Part shown: positions 19,401-27,290 of the stretch, one piece after another
How the letters are laid out: each line of letters begins with the position of its first letter
Position numbering within the stretch: position 1 is the first letter of the stretch
Made by a program: the position numbers and the translations under genes
Assembly: GCF_000423565.1 (NCBI RefSeq)
Contig: NZ_AUIF01000010.1
Location: 1-64,000 of the forward strand
Length of the DNA stretch: 64,000 bases
Reading direction: 5' to 3'
Origin: Runella zeae DSM 19591
GTDB taxonomy: Bacteria > Bacteroidota > Bacteroidia > Cytophagales > Spirosomataceae
Notes under the pieces: model-generated
Databases searched by the model: none
What the model saw: the letters and a program-made list of their open reading frames with translations, nothing else
Told to the model about the DNA's origin: nothing

Positions 19401-21583
19401 CGACTACTTATCAAGCCAAATGCCGAAATGGACAAGGCTGTGAAAGTGGAGAAGCTAGTGTCACCGTCACCGTCAATGAAGTAGGGTGTACCCCTCCTTC
19501 TCCACCGGTCGTAGGAGCAAATATCACCATTTGTGCAGGACAAAGCGTCACCTTATCGGCTAGTGGATGTGAGGGCGGAACCCTGCAATGGTCAAGCGGA
19601 AATGCGATGGTGAGTCCTACTTTTACTACTTCTTACACCGCTACCTGTACCCTCAATGGTTGCACGAGTGCTTCTTCTTCCCCTCTAACAGTCACCGTAA
19701 GGACGTTATCAGCCCCTCAACTCACCGCTAGTCGTACAAGTATACAAAGAGGCGAAAACGTAAATATAGCCGCTTATTGTGGTGAGGGAGAAGTGATTTG
19801 GCTGGCACCAAGTGGGTTTTATGGTGGAAACCATACCCCTAACCAAACGACTACTTATCAAGCCAAATGCCGAAATGGACAAGGTTGTGAAAGTGGAGAA
19901 GCTAGTATTTCAGTGGGAGTAGATTGTAATCCTCCTTCCGCTCCTGCTATCAGGGTAGATGATATCACGATTGCTGCTAGGAGCAGCGGCAACTTAAACG
20001 TAAGTGGATGTGAAGGAGGTTTTATTACGTGGAATAACGGCTCTCATAACAACCCTCTGATTGTAAGCGAACCGGGAGTTTATACTGCCACATGTACCGT
20101 GTCGAATCAATGCGGCGTCAATAGCAGTAGCGACCAAGCCACAGTCACGGTTCTAGAATGCCGTCTCCCCGTGGCTACCATTTCGGTAGATGATATTACG
20201 ATTCAAGCAGGTACTTCAGGAACCCTATACGCCGCCGGATGTGATGGGGGGAATATTCGATGGAACAATGGGCAAGAAGGTAGAAGCATCACCATCTACC
20301 AAGCTGGCAATTATACGGCTACTTGTATGATAACCAACGAATGCGGTACCAGTAATAGTAGTGATGCCGGAAATGTGAAAGTAGAGGGCTGCTATCCTCC
20401 CCCCCCCGCTGCCCCTCCCATATCGGTCACTCAGCTAACTTTACAAGCGGGGCAAGGGGGTGGAACCTTAACGGCTACGGGTTGTCAAAACGGTTTTATT
20501 AGCTGGAATACAGGACAAAGGGAGGCATCTATTTGGGTACAAAACGAAGGTACTTACACTGCCACTTGCACCGTATCCAATGATTGCGGCAGCAACAGCA
20601 GCACGGCTAGCACCCAAGTCAATAGACTACCTCCCGATTGTAATTCGTTCCCCGACCCTTGGATTTATTATACTGAACCTATCAATGTTTGCGGCAATAT
20701 TTCCAAAAACATTGCCATCAGAAATTATCCCTCAGGTGCAACCATATACTGGTCCAATGGCAGTAACCATACCGATATTACGGTAGGTGCTGGCACCTAC
20801 ACCGTCTATTATGAAAAAGACGGATGCCGTAGTAAAGTGTCGGCACCAGTGACGTTTAGTCAAACAAGCGCGCCTTCTAATCCTTCTATCTCGGCTGACC
20901 GCACTAGATTGTTGTGGGGAGAAACTACGACACTCTATGCCAATGGTGATGGCCAATCTACCATCATTTGGACCAAAGACGGCTCTTATGTGGGCTCGGG
21001 TAATGTTTTGTTCAATGTAGATATAGGGTCTTATCAAGCCCGTGCGGTACTAGGGGAATGTAGTAGCGGTTTTTCCAATACCATTCAAATTGAACGCGAG
21101 GTGCAAATTTGTAATCTATCCACCCCTTGGATTCATCATACTACTACTCTCCTCTGCGCTGGTATGACTACCACCATAAAAGCCCAAAACTACGATGAGG
21201 GTGCTACATTAGAGTGGCAATACGGAGCTTACGAAGGATATTTTGTGGAGGAAAGCCCTAACAAAGCAATTGTTAAAGGCGGAATATTTCGGGTAAGAGC
21301 CAAAAAGGGTAGTTGTTATAGTGAATGGTCATCAAACATACAAATAGATATTAAAGCAGAAATATCTATCCCTACTATTTACTCTATCTATAGCTCTATC
21401 CTTGAAGCTCAAGGAGAAGGTTCTATTATCTGGGTTCGCCTCAACGAAAATGGCGAATTCCGTTATTATGGCAGTGGGCATGTATTATATGATGTCGCAC
21501 CGGGTATCTACAAAGCACGTAGTCAGGTAGGTGAGTGTAGCAGTGATTATTCCATAGAAATACCCGTGAGACTAAGTAATTAA
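16451..21583 (+). CDS. secreted Ig-like/FN3 repeat surface protein, 1710 aa
   Basis: The N-terminus has a hydrophobic signal segment (about residues 1-26). Residues about 30-460 form a domain I do not recognise. Next come Cys-rich Ig-like repeats (about 460-685), one FN3 domain (about 690-790: 'INVTWADQANNEDGF', 'YYYQVVAHN'), and further Ig-like repeats to the end. The repeat signature is 'W..G' then 'YTATC.....C', shared with the giant protein at 1-6107. A 149-residue unit is duplicated almost exactly (447-bp tandem copies at 18992). I find no typical T9SS type A tail; the protein ends in another Ig-like strand. Its stop codon overlaps that of the convergent thioredoxin-like gene. It probably sits at the cell surface; the function is unknown. 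Confidence 0.88.
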   Translation: MNHFYLKYAYLMLAFWLFSFFQTAGSNPTRKVETTANQPTIGEIEAAAQTAEAQGRVIVITPGGANIPTILKELASLPVTFRTVISNWNYDVTVYKMSFTPTGSVLSVGSRFYVPNSPTKTAIYFGSHNVAVSASSGFNVDLPLLEGSLTTPSDIDDPQGRLKGEKQFAEVAILGGKATLGLNKSSKMSVTCGEFKTFTLGGFLKITQGIERESETGGTLADTKLLTLFWAEKQIFDWQDMYFEASVSRGFHSTGYKDLGFHFPESAKIFIDLSKFQSPPNLPNCGSQFNQSWQGVYFESFQVRLPKLFKLRSPKTLLGQGSNLFWDANGLIGNITATNIFSLEEGYTDELNKFDMSLESLSAVMGCGQAETMVMMQGKIRMGNCKGTNSSQKLIDYQLVYNEIGQKYEARIKEEGSTRFLSTGMGLASGSTLTFSVENDNFVLKSSLSKKPRLTTPAYNNSICEKHTTTLTVENCESLSTQWSSGQQNVSTLQISPTTTTTYKVSCQDKFCVQEESEELTIKVYTSLERPTLASTSTRFCASESATLTASSCVGKLEWKLPNQSTFQEIGSNSQTAYFPNLSTSANFVYEVRCNLNGCFSPTNSLSLSVHPQPTAPTLFSNAPNNTIDRNGSVHLDGTCANGSIVWENLSQPIISLNSTTTFTAYCRDNTTGCQSQNKSNITIQVLFFPPNAPTLSLDLIGTNAINVTWADQANNEDGFLIYRSLDASFSNPVQIASVGANTTSYFDSGLAEGVTYYYQVVAHNRYDKSYSNIANKQTSRTPPPCTVTPPSISANRNSISKGESVNISANCAQGTVVWTQPSNFTGNNHQPLADTKYSAKCRVSDGCESGEASVTVTVNEVGCTPPSPPVVGANITICPGQSVTLSASGCEGGTLQWSSGNAMVSPTFTTSYTATCTLNGCTSASSSPLTVTVRTLSAPQLTASRTSIQRGENVDITAYCSEGEVIWLAPGGFYGGNHTPNQTTTYQAKCRNGQGCESGEASVTVTVNEVGCTPPSPPVVGANITICAGQSVTLSASGCEGGTLQWSSGNAMVSPTFTTSYTATCTLNGCTSASSSPLTVTVRTLSAPQLTASRTSIQRGENVNIAAYCGEGEVIWLAPSGFYGGNHTPNQTTTYQAKCRNGQGCESGEASISVGVDCNPPSAPAIRVDDITIAARSSGNLNVSGCEGGFITWNNGSHNNPLIVSEPGVYTATCTVSNQCGVNSSSDQATVTVLECRLPVATISVDDITIQAGTSGTLYAAGCDGGNIRWNNGQEGRSITIYQAGNYTATCMITNECGTSNSSDAGNVKVEGCYPPPPAAPPISVTQLTLQAGQGGGTLTATGCQNGFISWNTGQREASIWVQNEGTYTATCTVSNDCGSNSSTASTQVNRLPPDCNSFPDPWIYYTEPINVCGNISKNIAIRNYPSGATIYWSNGSNHTDITVGAGTYTVYYEKDGCRSKVSAPVTFSQTSAPSNPSISADRTRLLWGETTTLYANGDGQSTIIWTKDGSYVGSGNVLFNVDIGSYQARAVLGECSSGFSNTIQIEREVQICNLSTPWIHHTTTLLCAGMTTTIKAQNYDEGATLEWQYGAYEGYFVEESPNKAIVKGGIFRVRAKKGSCYSEWSSNIQIDIKAEISIPTIYSIYSSILEAQGEGSIIWVRLNENGEFRYYGSGHVLYDVAPGIYKARSQVGECSSDYSIEIPVRLSN
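18992..19885 (+). repeat. two near-identical 447-bp tandem copies inside the 1710-aa surface gene
   Basis: Copy 1 is 18992-19438 and copy 2 is 19439-19885. The start of a third unit follows at 19886 (TGTGAAAGTGGAGAAGCTAG) and then diverges. The two copies differ at only a few bases by eye, for example GTCCGGGA versus GTGCAGGA. The unit is 149 codons, so the frame is kept. Near-identity at DNA level suggests a recent duplication or ongoing homogenisation, and the copy number could vary between strains. Confidence 0.9.
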
Positions 21584-22830
21584 AGCATTTTAAGTTTTTG
21601 CAATTGTGCTTCGTATTTTTTTGTATCTACTTTAGCATGTTTGGCAATTTCTAGTCCCTTTTGAATACTAGAAATTGCCATTTCTTTTTTATTCATTTTT
21701 TGGTACGCCACCGATAGTTCTAAATAAATATCCGCCACCAAAGCACTTGTTTGTTCTTGAGTCGAAACGGCATTCAAGGCATCGACAGCCCAAAGAGGCA
21801 TCTCTGGTAAATAGACTGATTCGGTCGCTTTTTCGTTGAAATAACGCATCAAATAAGCATAATCAGCGGCTCCCACCGTAACGCCACTTTTGCGATATTC
21901 ATTAAAGCGCTTCACGGCTCCTAGGGTATTTTGAGACCTAAAATAGGCTTCCAATTCTTTCAGTAATGTCCTTGAAGCGGCAGCTTGGGGAGAAACCCCT
22001 AATTTCTCCATGCTTTCTCGCATTTGCTGAATCAACTTGACCGAATAGGTATCTGCTTTAGGACCATACAAAGATTGATAAAGTATGCTCTCACCAGTTT
22101 CTTGTACATCTTTGGCGGGATATTTGGCGCGAAATTCATCTAAATGATTGAAAAAGTACTGGGCCAAAGGGTTTTCATAATCATTAACCAAACGCTGTAA
22201 AACATAAAAACCAGCTTGGCTAGTCATATCCGAGGGCTGAGTGATGATCTGCGCGAGGGCATCGTTGATGGCTAACAGCTGCTGATTATCTTTTCGCATT
22301 TTAGCATATTTACCAAAATTGATAAGAAACATCAAATCCCGTTCTCCTTTTTTAAAACGCTCAGCATAGGTTTCGGTACGTAATGAAGGATTGAGAGCGA
22401 TTTTGCCATGAGAGATTACTTCTTCCACAAAATCCTGCTTTGAGCTACGTTCTGACGGCGTTGCAAAATGAATCAATTTACCCTCTGCATCCAAAAAAAT
22501 AAACATTGGAAACTCTGGATAGGTGATTTCCAAGCTTTTTTGTAAAGCCTTCGATTCCGCCGAATTTGCTTCTACTTTCCAATTAATAAATCTTGGATTA
22601 TAAAAATTCCCCACTTCTTTTTCCGCTAGAATCGGTTTTATCGCTTCACAGTGCGGGCATCCATTGAGATATATTTCCAAAAAAATAGGCTTTTTCGCAC
22701 CTTTAGCCAAGGATTTTATTTTTTGTAAATCCCCTTGGTTGAAACGAATACCATTCGTCTGCCCAAATAGAGGTAATAGACTATGAACGGCGAAAAGCAA
22801 AATCAACAAAAAATGCACTTTAATTCTCAT
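21580..22830 (-). CDS. secreted thioredoxin-family protein
   Basis: The start is set at the ATG at 22830, where a signal peptide begins (MRIKVHFLLILLFAVHSLL, cleaved near LFGQ); an upstream in-frame start would add 12 residues ahead of it. About residues 30-135 are a thioredoxin fold with the CxxC motif in 'YLNGCPHCEAIKP'. The rest is helical and TPR-like, ending with 'LSVAYQKMNKKEMAISSIQKGLEIAK'. Proteins of this layout are periplasmic or secreted thiol-disulphide proteins; the substrate is unknown. The gene is convergent with the surface-protein gene at 16451, and the two stop codons share bases 21581-21582. Confidence 0.8.
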   Translation of the reverse strand: MRIKVHFLLILLFAVHSLLPLFGQTNGIRFNQGDLQKIKSLAKGAKKPIFLEIYLNGCPHCEAIKPILAEKEVGNFYNPRFINWKVEANSAESKALQKSLEITYPEFPMFIFLDAEGKLIHFATPSERSSKQDFVEEVISHGKIALNPSLRTETYAERFKKGERDLMFLINFGKYAKMRKDNQQLLAINDALAQIITQPSDMTSQAGFYVLQRLVNDYENPLAQYFFNHLDEFRAKYPAKDVQETGESILYQSLYGPKADTYSVKLIQQMRESMEKLGVSPQAAASRTLLKELEAYFRSQNTLGAVKRFNEYRKSGVTVGAADYAYLMRYFNEKATESVYLPEMPLWAVDALNAVSTQEQTSALVADIYLELSVAYQKMNKKEMAISSIQKGLEIAKHAKVDTKKYEAQLQKLKML

Positions 22831-22861
22831 GACTGTTTTTTTACAACTAAAATCTTTAAAT

Positions 22862-22896
22862 AGCACTTCCTTAATCTGATTATTTAAGGAAGTGCT
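22862..22896 (-). terminator. intrinsic terminator of the Gfo/Idh/MocA gene
   Basis: AGCACTTCCTTAA (22862-22874) and TTAAGGAAGTGCT (22884-22896) form a perfect 13-bp stem with a 9-nt loop, 8 bp past the stop of the oxidoreductase gene. Read on the minus strand the stem is followed by a T-rich tract (ATTTAAAGATTTT). Confidence 0.75.
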
Positions 22897-22904
22897 CTAT
22901 CTTG

Positions 22905-24338
22905 CTAAGTCCAACCTTCCCGATACTGACGTTTTACGAAAGCATTGGCGGCGTCAAAATTAGTAATTTTCATATTTTGCCCATCCCACAAAAGACGTTT
23001 GCGGCCTGTGAATTTGCCATTTTCGCGGTGCAAATAGCTGCGCACAGCCAAATTGCCCATCAAAACTATCTCGGTCAAAGGCCCTGACTCTGCAAAGGAC
23101 GAGCTTGTATAAGTGCCAAAACCCGCTTTACAAGCTTTGACCCATTGCTGTTGATGCCCCGCAGTATCTCCTTCTACTAGGGGGCGAGTGGGAGCCGGAA
23201 ACTTCACATCTTGTAGCTGTCCTTTCACAAAAAGTTTGGGATTATTGCCAAAAAGCTCACAAGCCAATACTCCTTTGGTTCCTACAAAAAGCACGCCACC
23301 GTTGTTGTCGGCAAATACTTTTTCGTAATCACAACCATCAGGGAGCTTTGGTTTGATACCACCATCATACCATGATAGACTCAATTCGCCTAGTTTTTTG
23401 GAACTTGGATGCGGAAATTTGAGGTGCACCGCTGTGGCTTGTGGTCCAATGTCCTGAAAGAATGATTCCTTGAAAAAGTCGCCATATACCGAGCTTGCCG
23501 AGCACTCTACCGAAGTAGGATAGCCGAGTTTGAGCGTGCGGAAAGGCACATCCATAAAATGACACCCCATATCGCCCAAAGCACCTGTACCAAAATCCCA
23601 ATATCCACGCCACCGAAAAGGCATATACGCTTCGTGGTATTCGCGGTAGGGAGCAGTTCCTAGCCACAAGTCCCAATCTACCTCCGCCGGAATCGGCATG
23701 GTTTCGTTTTTATCTTTGGGAGATTTTACCCCTTGAGGCCACACAGGGCGGTCGGTCCAGACTTCTACCGTATGCACTTCACCAATCATCCCTGACTGTA
23801 CAATAGCCTCGGTTTGGCGGGTTCCTTTACCGCTTGAGCCTTGGTTGCCCATTTGGGTCACCAATTTTTTTTCTTGAGCCAATTGGGTCAGCATCCTTGC
23901 TTCCCAAATATCGTGTGTCAGTGGCTTTTCGAGATAAATATGCTTGCCTATCTGCATTGCTGCATTGGCAATGACGTAGTGCATATGGTCGGGAGTAGTC
24001 ACAATGACCGCATCGATGTTTTTGGCTTCTTTCTCCAGCATCTTACGGTAATCTTTGTAATAGGGTGCGGAAGGAAATTTTTCTCTAAACTTTTTAGACT
24101 GACGGTCGTCCACGTCGCAGAGCGCCACGATGTTGTCGGAGCCATTATTGTATGCCAACGTAATATTCACATCTGCCTTTCCTCCACATCCTATGGCGGC
24201 AATGTTGAGCTTATCGCTCGGGGCCACAAACCCTTTGCCTAGTACATGTCGAGGTACAATCATAAAGCTTGCCGCCGCTAAAGTACTCCCTTTCAAGAAT
24301 TTGCGACGCCCTAAAGACGAAGTTTCGTTGGTTTTCAT
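22905..24338 (-). CDS. Gfo/Idh/MocA family oxidoreductase with Tat signal
   Basis: The N-terminus carries a twin-arginine signal (GRRKFLKGSTLAAASFMIV), so this enzyme is probably exported folded to the periplasm, as is common for this family in Bacteroidota. The Rossmann fold follows ('IAAIGCGGKADV' near residue 48), with the NAD(P)-dependent sugar dehydrogenase motif 'LEKPLTHD' near residue 133. The C-terminal alpha/beta domain shows 'GYWDFGTGALGDMGCHFMD'. The likely reaction is NAD(P)-linked oxidation or reduction of a sugar or sugar derivative; the substrate is unknown. Length (477 aa) is typical. It has its own terminator and an upstream gap of about 200 bp to the divergent permease gene. 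Confidence 0.9.
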   Translation of the reverse strand: MKTNETSSLGRRKFLKGSTLAAASFMIVPRHVLGKGFVAPSDKLNIAAIGCGGKADVNITLAYNNGSDNIVALCDVDDRQSKKFREKFPSAPYYKDYRKMLEKEAKNIDAVIVTTPDHMHYVIANAAMQIGKHIYLEKPLTHDIWEARMLTQLAQEKKLVTQMGNQGSSGKGTRQTEAIVQSGMIGEVHTVEVWTDRPVWPQGVKSPKDKNETMPIPAEVDWDLWLGTAPYREYHEAYMPFRWRGYWDFGTGALGDMGCHFMDVPFRTLKLGYPTSVECSASSVYGDFFKESFFQDIGPQATAVHLKFPHPSSKKLGELSLSWYDGGIKPKLPDGCDYEKVFADNNGGVLFVGTKGVLACELFGNNPKLFVKGQLQDVKFPAPTRPLVEGDTAGHQQQWVKACKAGFGTYTSSSFAESGPLTEIVLMGNLAVRSYLHRENGKFTGRKRLLWDGQNMKITNFDAANAFVKRQYREGWT

Positions 24339-24539
24339 TGGGTTTGTGATAGAAATTAAGTTTAGAAATAAAATCGTAAAAAATTACTAAAAACAATATC
24401 TAAAAAGAAACAAAATTGAGTTTTTATACTATTTAGAAAGTAGTTTCAAAATAGAAATCCTAAGGATACAGGAGAGTACGGGTCATGGTAGAAAAATGGA
24501 AAATTTATCTTTCGAAGAATAATAATCCTATAACCTAAC

Positions 24540-25919
24540 ATGAAGCTAACCGAACTTACCGAACAGCTCAACTCCGTTGAAGAGTTTGAACGCGAACCTA
24601 TTCCGCCCAAAGCTATCAAAAAATGGACTAGTTTTTTTGGACTTTATGCGGGCGAGCATACTGCTGGCACCGAATTTGTAATTGGCCCGTTGTTTGTGGC
24701 GCATGGCGTGAGTACAGGCGACTTACTCGGGGGGCTTCTGGTAGGCAATATTTTGGCGGTTTTAAGCTGGGCTTTGTTGTGCGCGCCTATTGCGGTTAGA
24801 GAGCGTATTACGCTTTATTATAAATTAGAAAAAATCTGTGGCCCTACCCTCACCAAAACCTACAATGTAGTCAATGGGCTTATGTTCTGTTTTTTGGCAG
24901 GCTCAATGATTGCGGTTTCTGCTACGGCAGTGGGTATTCCGTTTGATTTGCCTCTTCCCAAACTCACTGATTTTTATCCCAACAGTGCCACGTGGGTAAT
25001 CATCGTTTTAGTGATAGGTTTGGTAACTACCCTAGTAGCAATGCTAGGTTATAACCTCATTTCTTACGTTGCCAACTTGGCCGCGCCTTGGATGTTTTTG
25101 GTATTTGTAGCCGCTGCATTAGCCGTTTTGCCTGAGTTGGGTGTTCATTCTTTGGGTGATTTTTGGGATGTCGCCAATACCAAAATATGGACCGGCACTC
25201 CACTAGAGGGACAGTCAAAGTTTACTTTTTGGCATGTCATGTTTTTTTCGTGGTTTTGTAATATGGCCATGCACATCGGAATGGCCGACATGAGTATATT
25301 GCGCTATGCCGATAGCTGGAAAGCGGGCTTAGGCTCCGTATCGGGGATGTTTTTGGGGCACTATATCGCTTGGACTGCCTCGGGCATTTTGTATTCTATA
25401 TTTCTACTCAATGCTACCGACAAGTTGGCCTTTGCACCGGGTCCGGTTGCTTATTATGCAGCTGGTGTAGCAGGCATTGTGTGCGTGATTGTGGCGGGAT
25501 GGACTACCGCCAATCCCACGATTTATCGAGCAGGGTTGGCATTACAATCCCTTTCTCCTCAATGGAAAACCTGGAAAGTTACGCTTATAGTGGGTCTCAT
25601 CACTACTATTGCTGCTTTGTTTCCGGCGCTTGTTATGAAGCTACTTGATTTTGTAGCCTTGTATGGATTATTGCTTATGCCTATGGGGGCCGTGATTTTT
25701 GCGGATGTATATCTTTTGCCAAAACTCAACTTAAAGGTTGAAAAAGCCGAAAAAGAAAAATTAGCTGTCAATTGGGCCGCGGGTCTTACTTGGATTCTGA
25801 CATTGGTTTTTTGTTTAGCTTTAAACTTGTTGGTAGGTATCGAAATATTCTTTTTAGGTTTGCCAGGTTGGTTTGTAGCTACTGGATTGTATGTAGGTTT
25901 AAGCAAAGTTTTGAAATAA
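24540..25919 (+). CDS. NCS1-type purine/cytosine permease-like transporter
   Basis: The 459-residue protein has about 12 hydrophobic segments. Its N-terminal cytoplasmic stretch leads into 'FFGLYAGEHTAGTEFVIG', where permeases of the nucleobase:cation symporter-1 (cytosine permease) family have their first helix. 'GWTTANPTIYRAGLAL' in the C-terminal half also matches that family. The substrate is not predictable: nucleobases are usual for NCS1, but the flanking genes concern sugars. It is followed after 6 bp by a 54-residue membrane peptide and then a RhaT-type symporter, so these three likely form one transcription unit. Confidence 0.75.
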   Translation: MKLTELTEQLNSVEEFEREPIPPKAIKKWTSFFGLYAGEHTAGTEFVIGPLFVAHGVSTGDLLGGLLVGNILAVLSWALLCAPIAVRERITLYYKLEKICGPTLTKTYNVVNGLMFCFLAGSMIAVSATAVGIPFDLPLPKLTDFYPNSATWVIIVLVIGLVTTLVAMLGYNLISYVANLAAPWMFLVFVAAALAVLPELGVHSLGDFWDVANTKIWTGTPLEGQSKFTFWHVMFFSWFCNMAMHIGMADMSILRYADSWKAGLGSVSGMFLGHYIAWTASGILYSIFLLNATDKLAFAPGPVAYYAAGVAGIVCVIVAGWTTANPTIYRAGLALQSLSPQWKTWKVTLIVGLITTIAALFPALVMKLLDFVALYGLLLMPMGAVIFADVYLLPKLNLKVEKAEKEKLAVNWAAGLTWILTLVFCLALNLLVGIEIFFLGLPGWFVATGLYVGLSKVLK

Positions 25920-25925
25920 AATATC

Positions 25926-26090
25926 ATGAAACTTCTCTGGTATCTATTGGGTGGCCTAGGTCTAGGACTTACTATCATCCCTGCCATTATGGTATTTAAT
26001 GGCTCCCTTTCTTCTAGTGAAAACAAAAACTACATGACCATAGGAATGATTATTTGGTTTTTGGCAGCTACCAAGCTCATCAAACGTTAG
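25926..26090 (+). CDS. small membrane protein, 54 aa
   Basis: An ATG 6 bp after the permease stop opens a 54-codon frame ending in TAG at 26088-26090. It encodes two hydrophobic helices (about residues 4-23, 'LLWYLLGGLGLGLTIIPAI', and 36-50, 'MTIGMIIWFLAATKLI') joined by a polar Ser/Glu/Asn/Lys loop, with a basic end (LIKR). The tight spacing to the permease supports a real gene. It might be a small accessory subunit of one of the two adjacent transporters, which is inference. No family is recognised. Confidence 0.6.
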   Translation: MKLLWYLLGGLGLGLTIIPAIMVFNGSLSSSENKNYMTIGMIIWFLAATKLIKR

Positions 26091-26095
26091 GAACC

Positions 26096-26201
26096 TAATA
26101 CCTGCATCGTGAAACAGGTGAGTACAGGGTACAAGCCAGAGCTATCAACTCTTATCTTTCGCCCCAAAACTTTTTTAATTTTTTTCACGATGCAGGTATT
26201 A
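26096..26201. promoter_or_regulatory. perfect 19-bp inverted repeat spanning the start of the RhaT-like gene
   Basis: TAATACCTGCATCGTGAAA (26096-26114) is the exact reverse complement of 26183-26201 (TTTCACGATGCAGGTATTA). The arms enclose 68 bp. The ATG at 26190 lies inside the right arm, and the alternative GTG (26109) lies inside the left arm. As RNA it could fold into a long stem hiding the start codon; as DNA it has the layout of a small invertible segment. It is not followed by a T-tract, so a simple terminator is unlikely. Confidence 0.7.
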
Positions 26202-27245
26202 TTTGGCGTCATCTATCATTTCATAGGTGGCTTTGCTTCTGGAAGTTTTTATATACCTTACAAAAAAGTCCGTGAGTGGTCGTGGGAAAGTTATTGGATT
26301 GTGGGAGGGATTTTTTCTTGGCTGTTAGCTCCTTTCTTAGCGGCTTTTTTGACCGTTCCCCATTTCATGGACATTATTCAAAATACCGATAATAACATTC
26401 TATTTTGGGTATATATATTGGGAGTATTGTGGGGCATCGGCGGACTTACTTTTGGGCTTACCATGCGTTATTTAGGGATGTCGCTTGGGATGGCTATTGT
26501 TTTGGGGTTTTGTTCGGCTTTTGGGGCACTCATTCCGCCCATTTATCGCGATTTGCTTACCAACGATACCCACGGCACTTTTTCGAGTATGCTCCAAAGT
26601 ACGGGTGGTCAAATCGTTTTGCTGGGCGTGGCAGTATGTCTTCTGGGGATTTATATCTGCGGCAAAGCGGGTGTCATGAAAGAAAACGAACTTTCGGAAG
26701 AAGCAAAAAAAGAAAGTGTCAAAGAATTTGACTTCTGGAAAGGGCTTATCGTAGCTACTATTTCGGGCGTATTGAGTGCTTGTTTCAACTTCGGTATCGA
26801 AGCCGGCAAAAGCATGTCCGACGCTGCGCTTGTCAATGGCAGTAATCCTTTGTTCCAAAACAACGTCATTTTTGTACCCCTGCTTTGGGGTGGACTTACT
26901 ACCAATTTTATTTGGTGTATACTTCTCAATGCCCGCAATCGTACTTTTGGAGATTATACCAACGCTAAAGCTCCTCTCAAAACCAACTATATATTTTCGG
27001 CTATTGCAGGTACAACCTGGTTTCTACAGTTTTTTTTCTACGGTATGGGTGAGAGCAAGCTAGGCAATGGCGCAAGTTCGTGGATTTTGCACATGGCTTG
27101 CATCATCATTGTGTCCAACGTGTGGGGGATTTATTTCAAAGAATGGAAAGGCGTATCAACTCCTACTTATCGAACCATTATTTTGGGAATTGCCACCGTA
27201 ATTTTGTCGGTAGTGATTGTCGGAATCGGCAATTATTGGAACTAA
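26190..27245 (+). CDS. L-rhamnose/proton symporter (RhaT) family transporter
   Basis: The protein has about ten membrane segments and clear RhaT family blocks: 'GGFASGSFYIPYKKVREWSW', 'GGIFSWLLAPFLAA', 'GLTMRYLGMSLGMAI' and 'WFLQFFFYGMGESKLG'. E. coli RhaT imports L-rhamnose with protons; here the sugar is uncertain. The start is set at the ATG at 26190, because the family begins right at this first helix. A GTG at 26109 would add 27 atypical residues. The start codon sits in a 19-bp inverted repeat. It lies downstream of an NCS1-like permease and near exported sugar oxidoreductase and isomerase-like genes, which fits sugar use. Confidence 0.82.
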   Translation: MQVLFGVIYHFIGGFASGSFYIPYKKVREWSWESYWIVGGIFSWLLAPFLAAFLTVPHFMDIIQNTDNNILFWVYILGVLWGIGGLTFGLTMRYLGMSLGMAIVLGFCSAFGALIPPIYRDLLTNDTHGTFSSMLQSTGGQIVLLGVAVCLLGIYICGKAGVMKENELSEEAKKESVKEFDFWKGLIVATISGVLSACFNFGIEAGKSMSDAALVNGSNPLFQNNVIFVPLLWGGLTTNFIWCILLNARNRTFGDYTNAKAPLKTNYIFSAIAGTTWFLQFFFYGMGESKLGNGASSWILHMACIIIVSNVWGIYFKEWKGVSTPTYRTIILGIATVILSVVIVGIGNYWN

Positions 27246-27253
27246 TACTAAGC

Positions 27254-27284
27254 AGGACAGAGGTTTTTTGGTGCGCTCTGTCCT
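27254..27284. terminator. hairpin between convergent transporter and ABC genes
   Basis: AGGACAGAG (27254-27262) and CTCTGTCCT (27276-27284) form a perfect 9-bp stem with a 13-nt loop. It sits in the 45-bp gap between the convergent RhaT-like (+) and ABC ATPase (-) genes. T-tracts on both sides are weak, so this may be a modest bidirectional terminator. Confidence 0.5.
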
Positions 27285-27290
27285 TGTTTG

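Noticed and set aside
25559-26026. 155-codon minus-strand frame at the permease 3' end
   Set aside because: It opposes the well-supported permease and the small membrane gene; basic, low-complexity composition suggests a shadow.
26109-26189. GTG start giving 27 extra residues on the RhaT-like symporter
   Set aside because: RhaT proteins begin at the first helix encoded from 26190; the extension has no family similarity that I can see. It remains possible given the inverted repeat.
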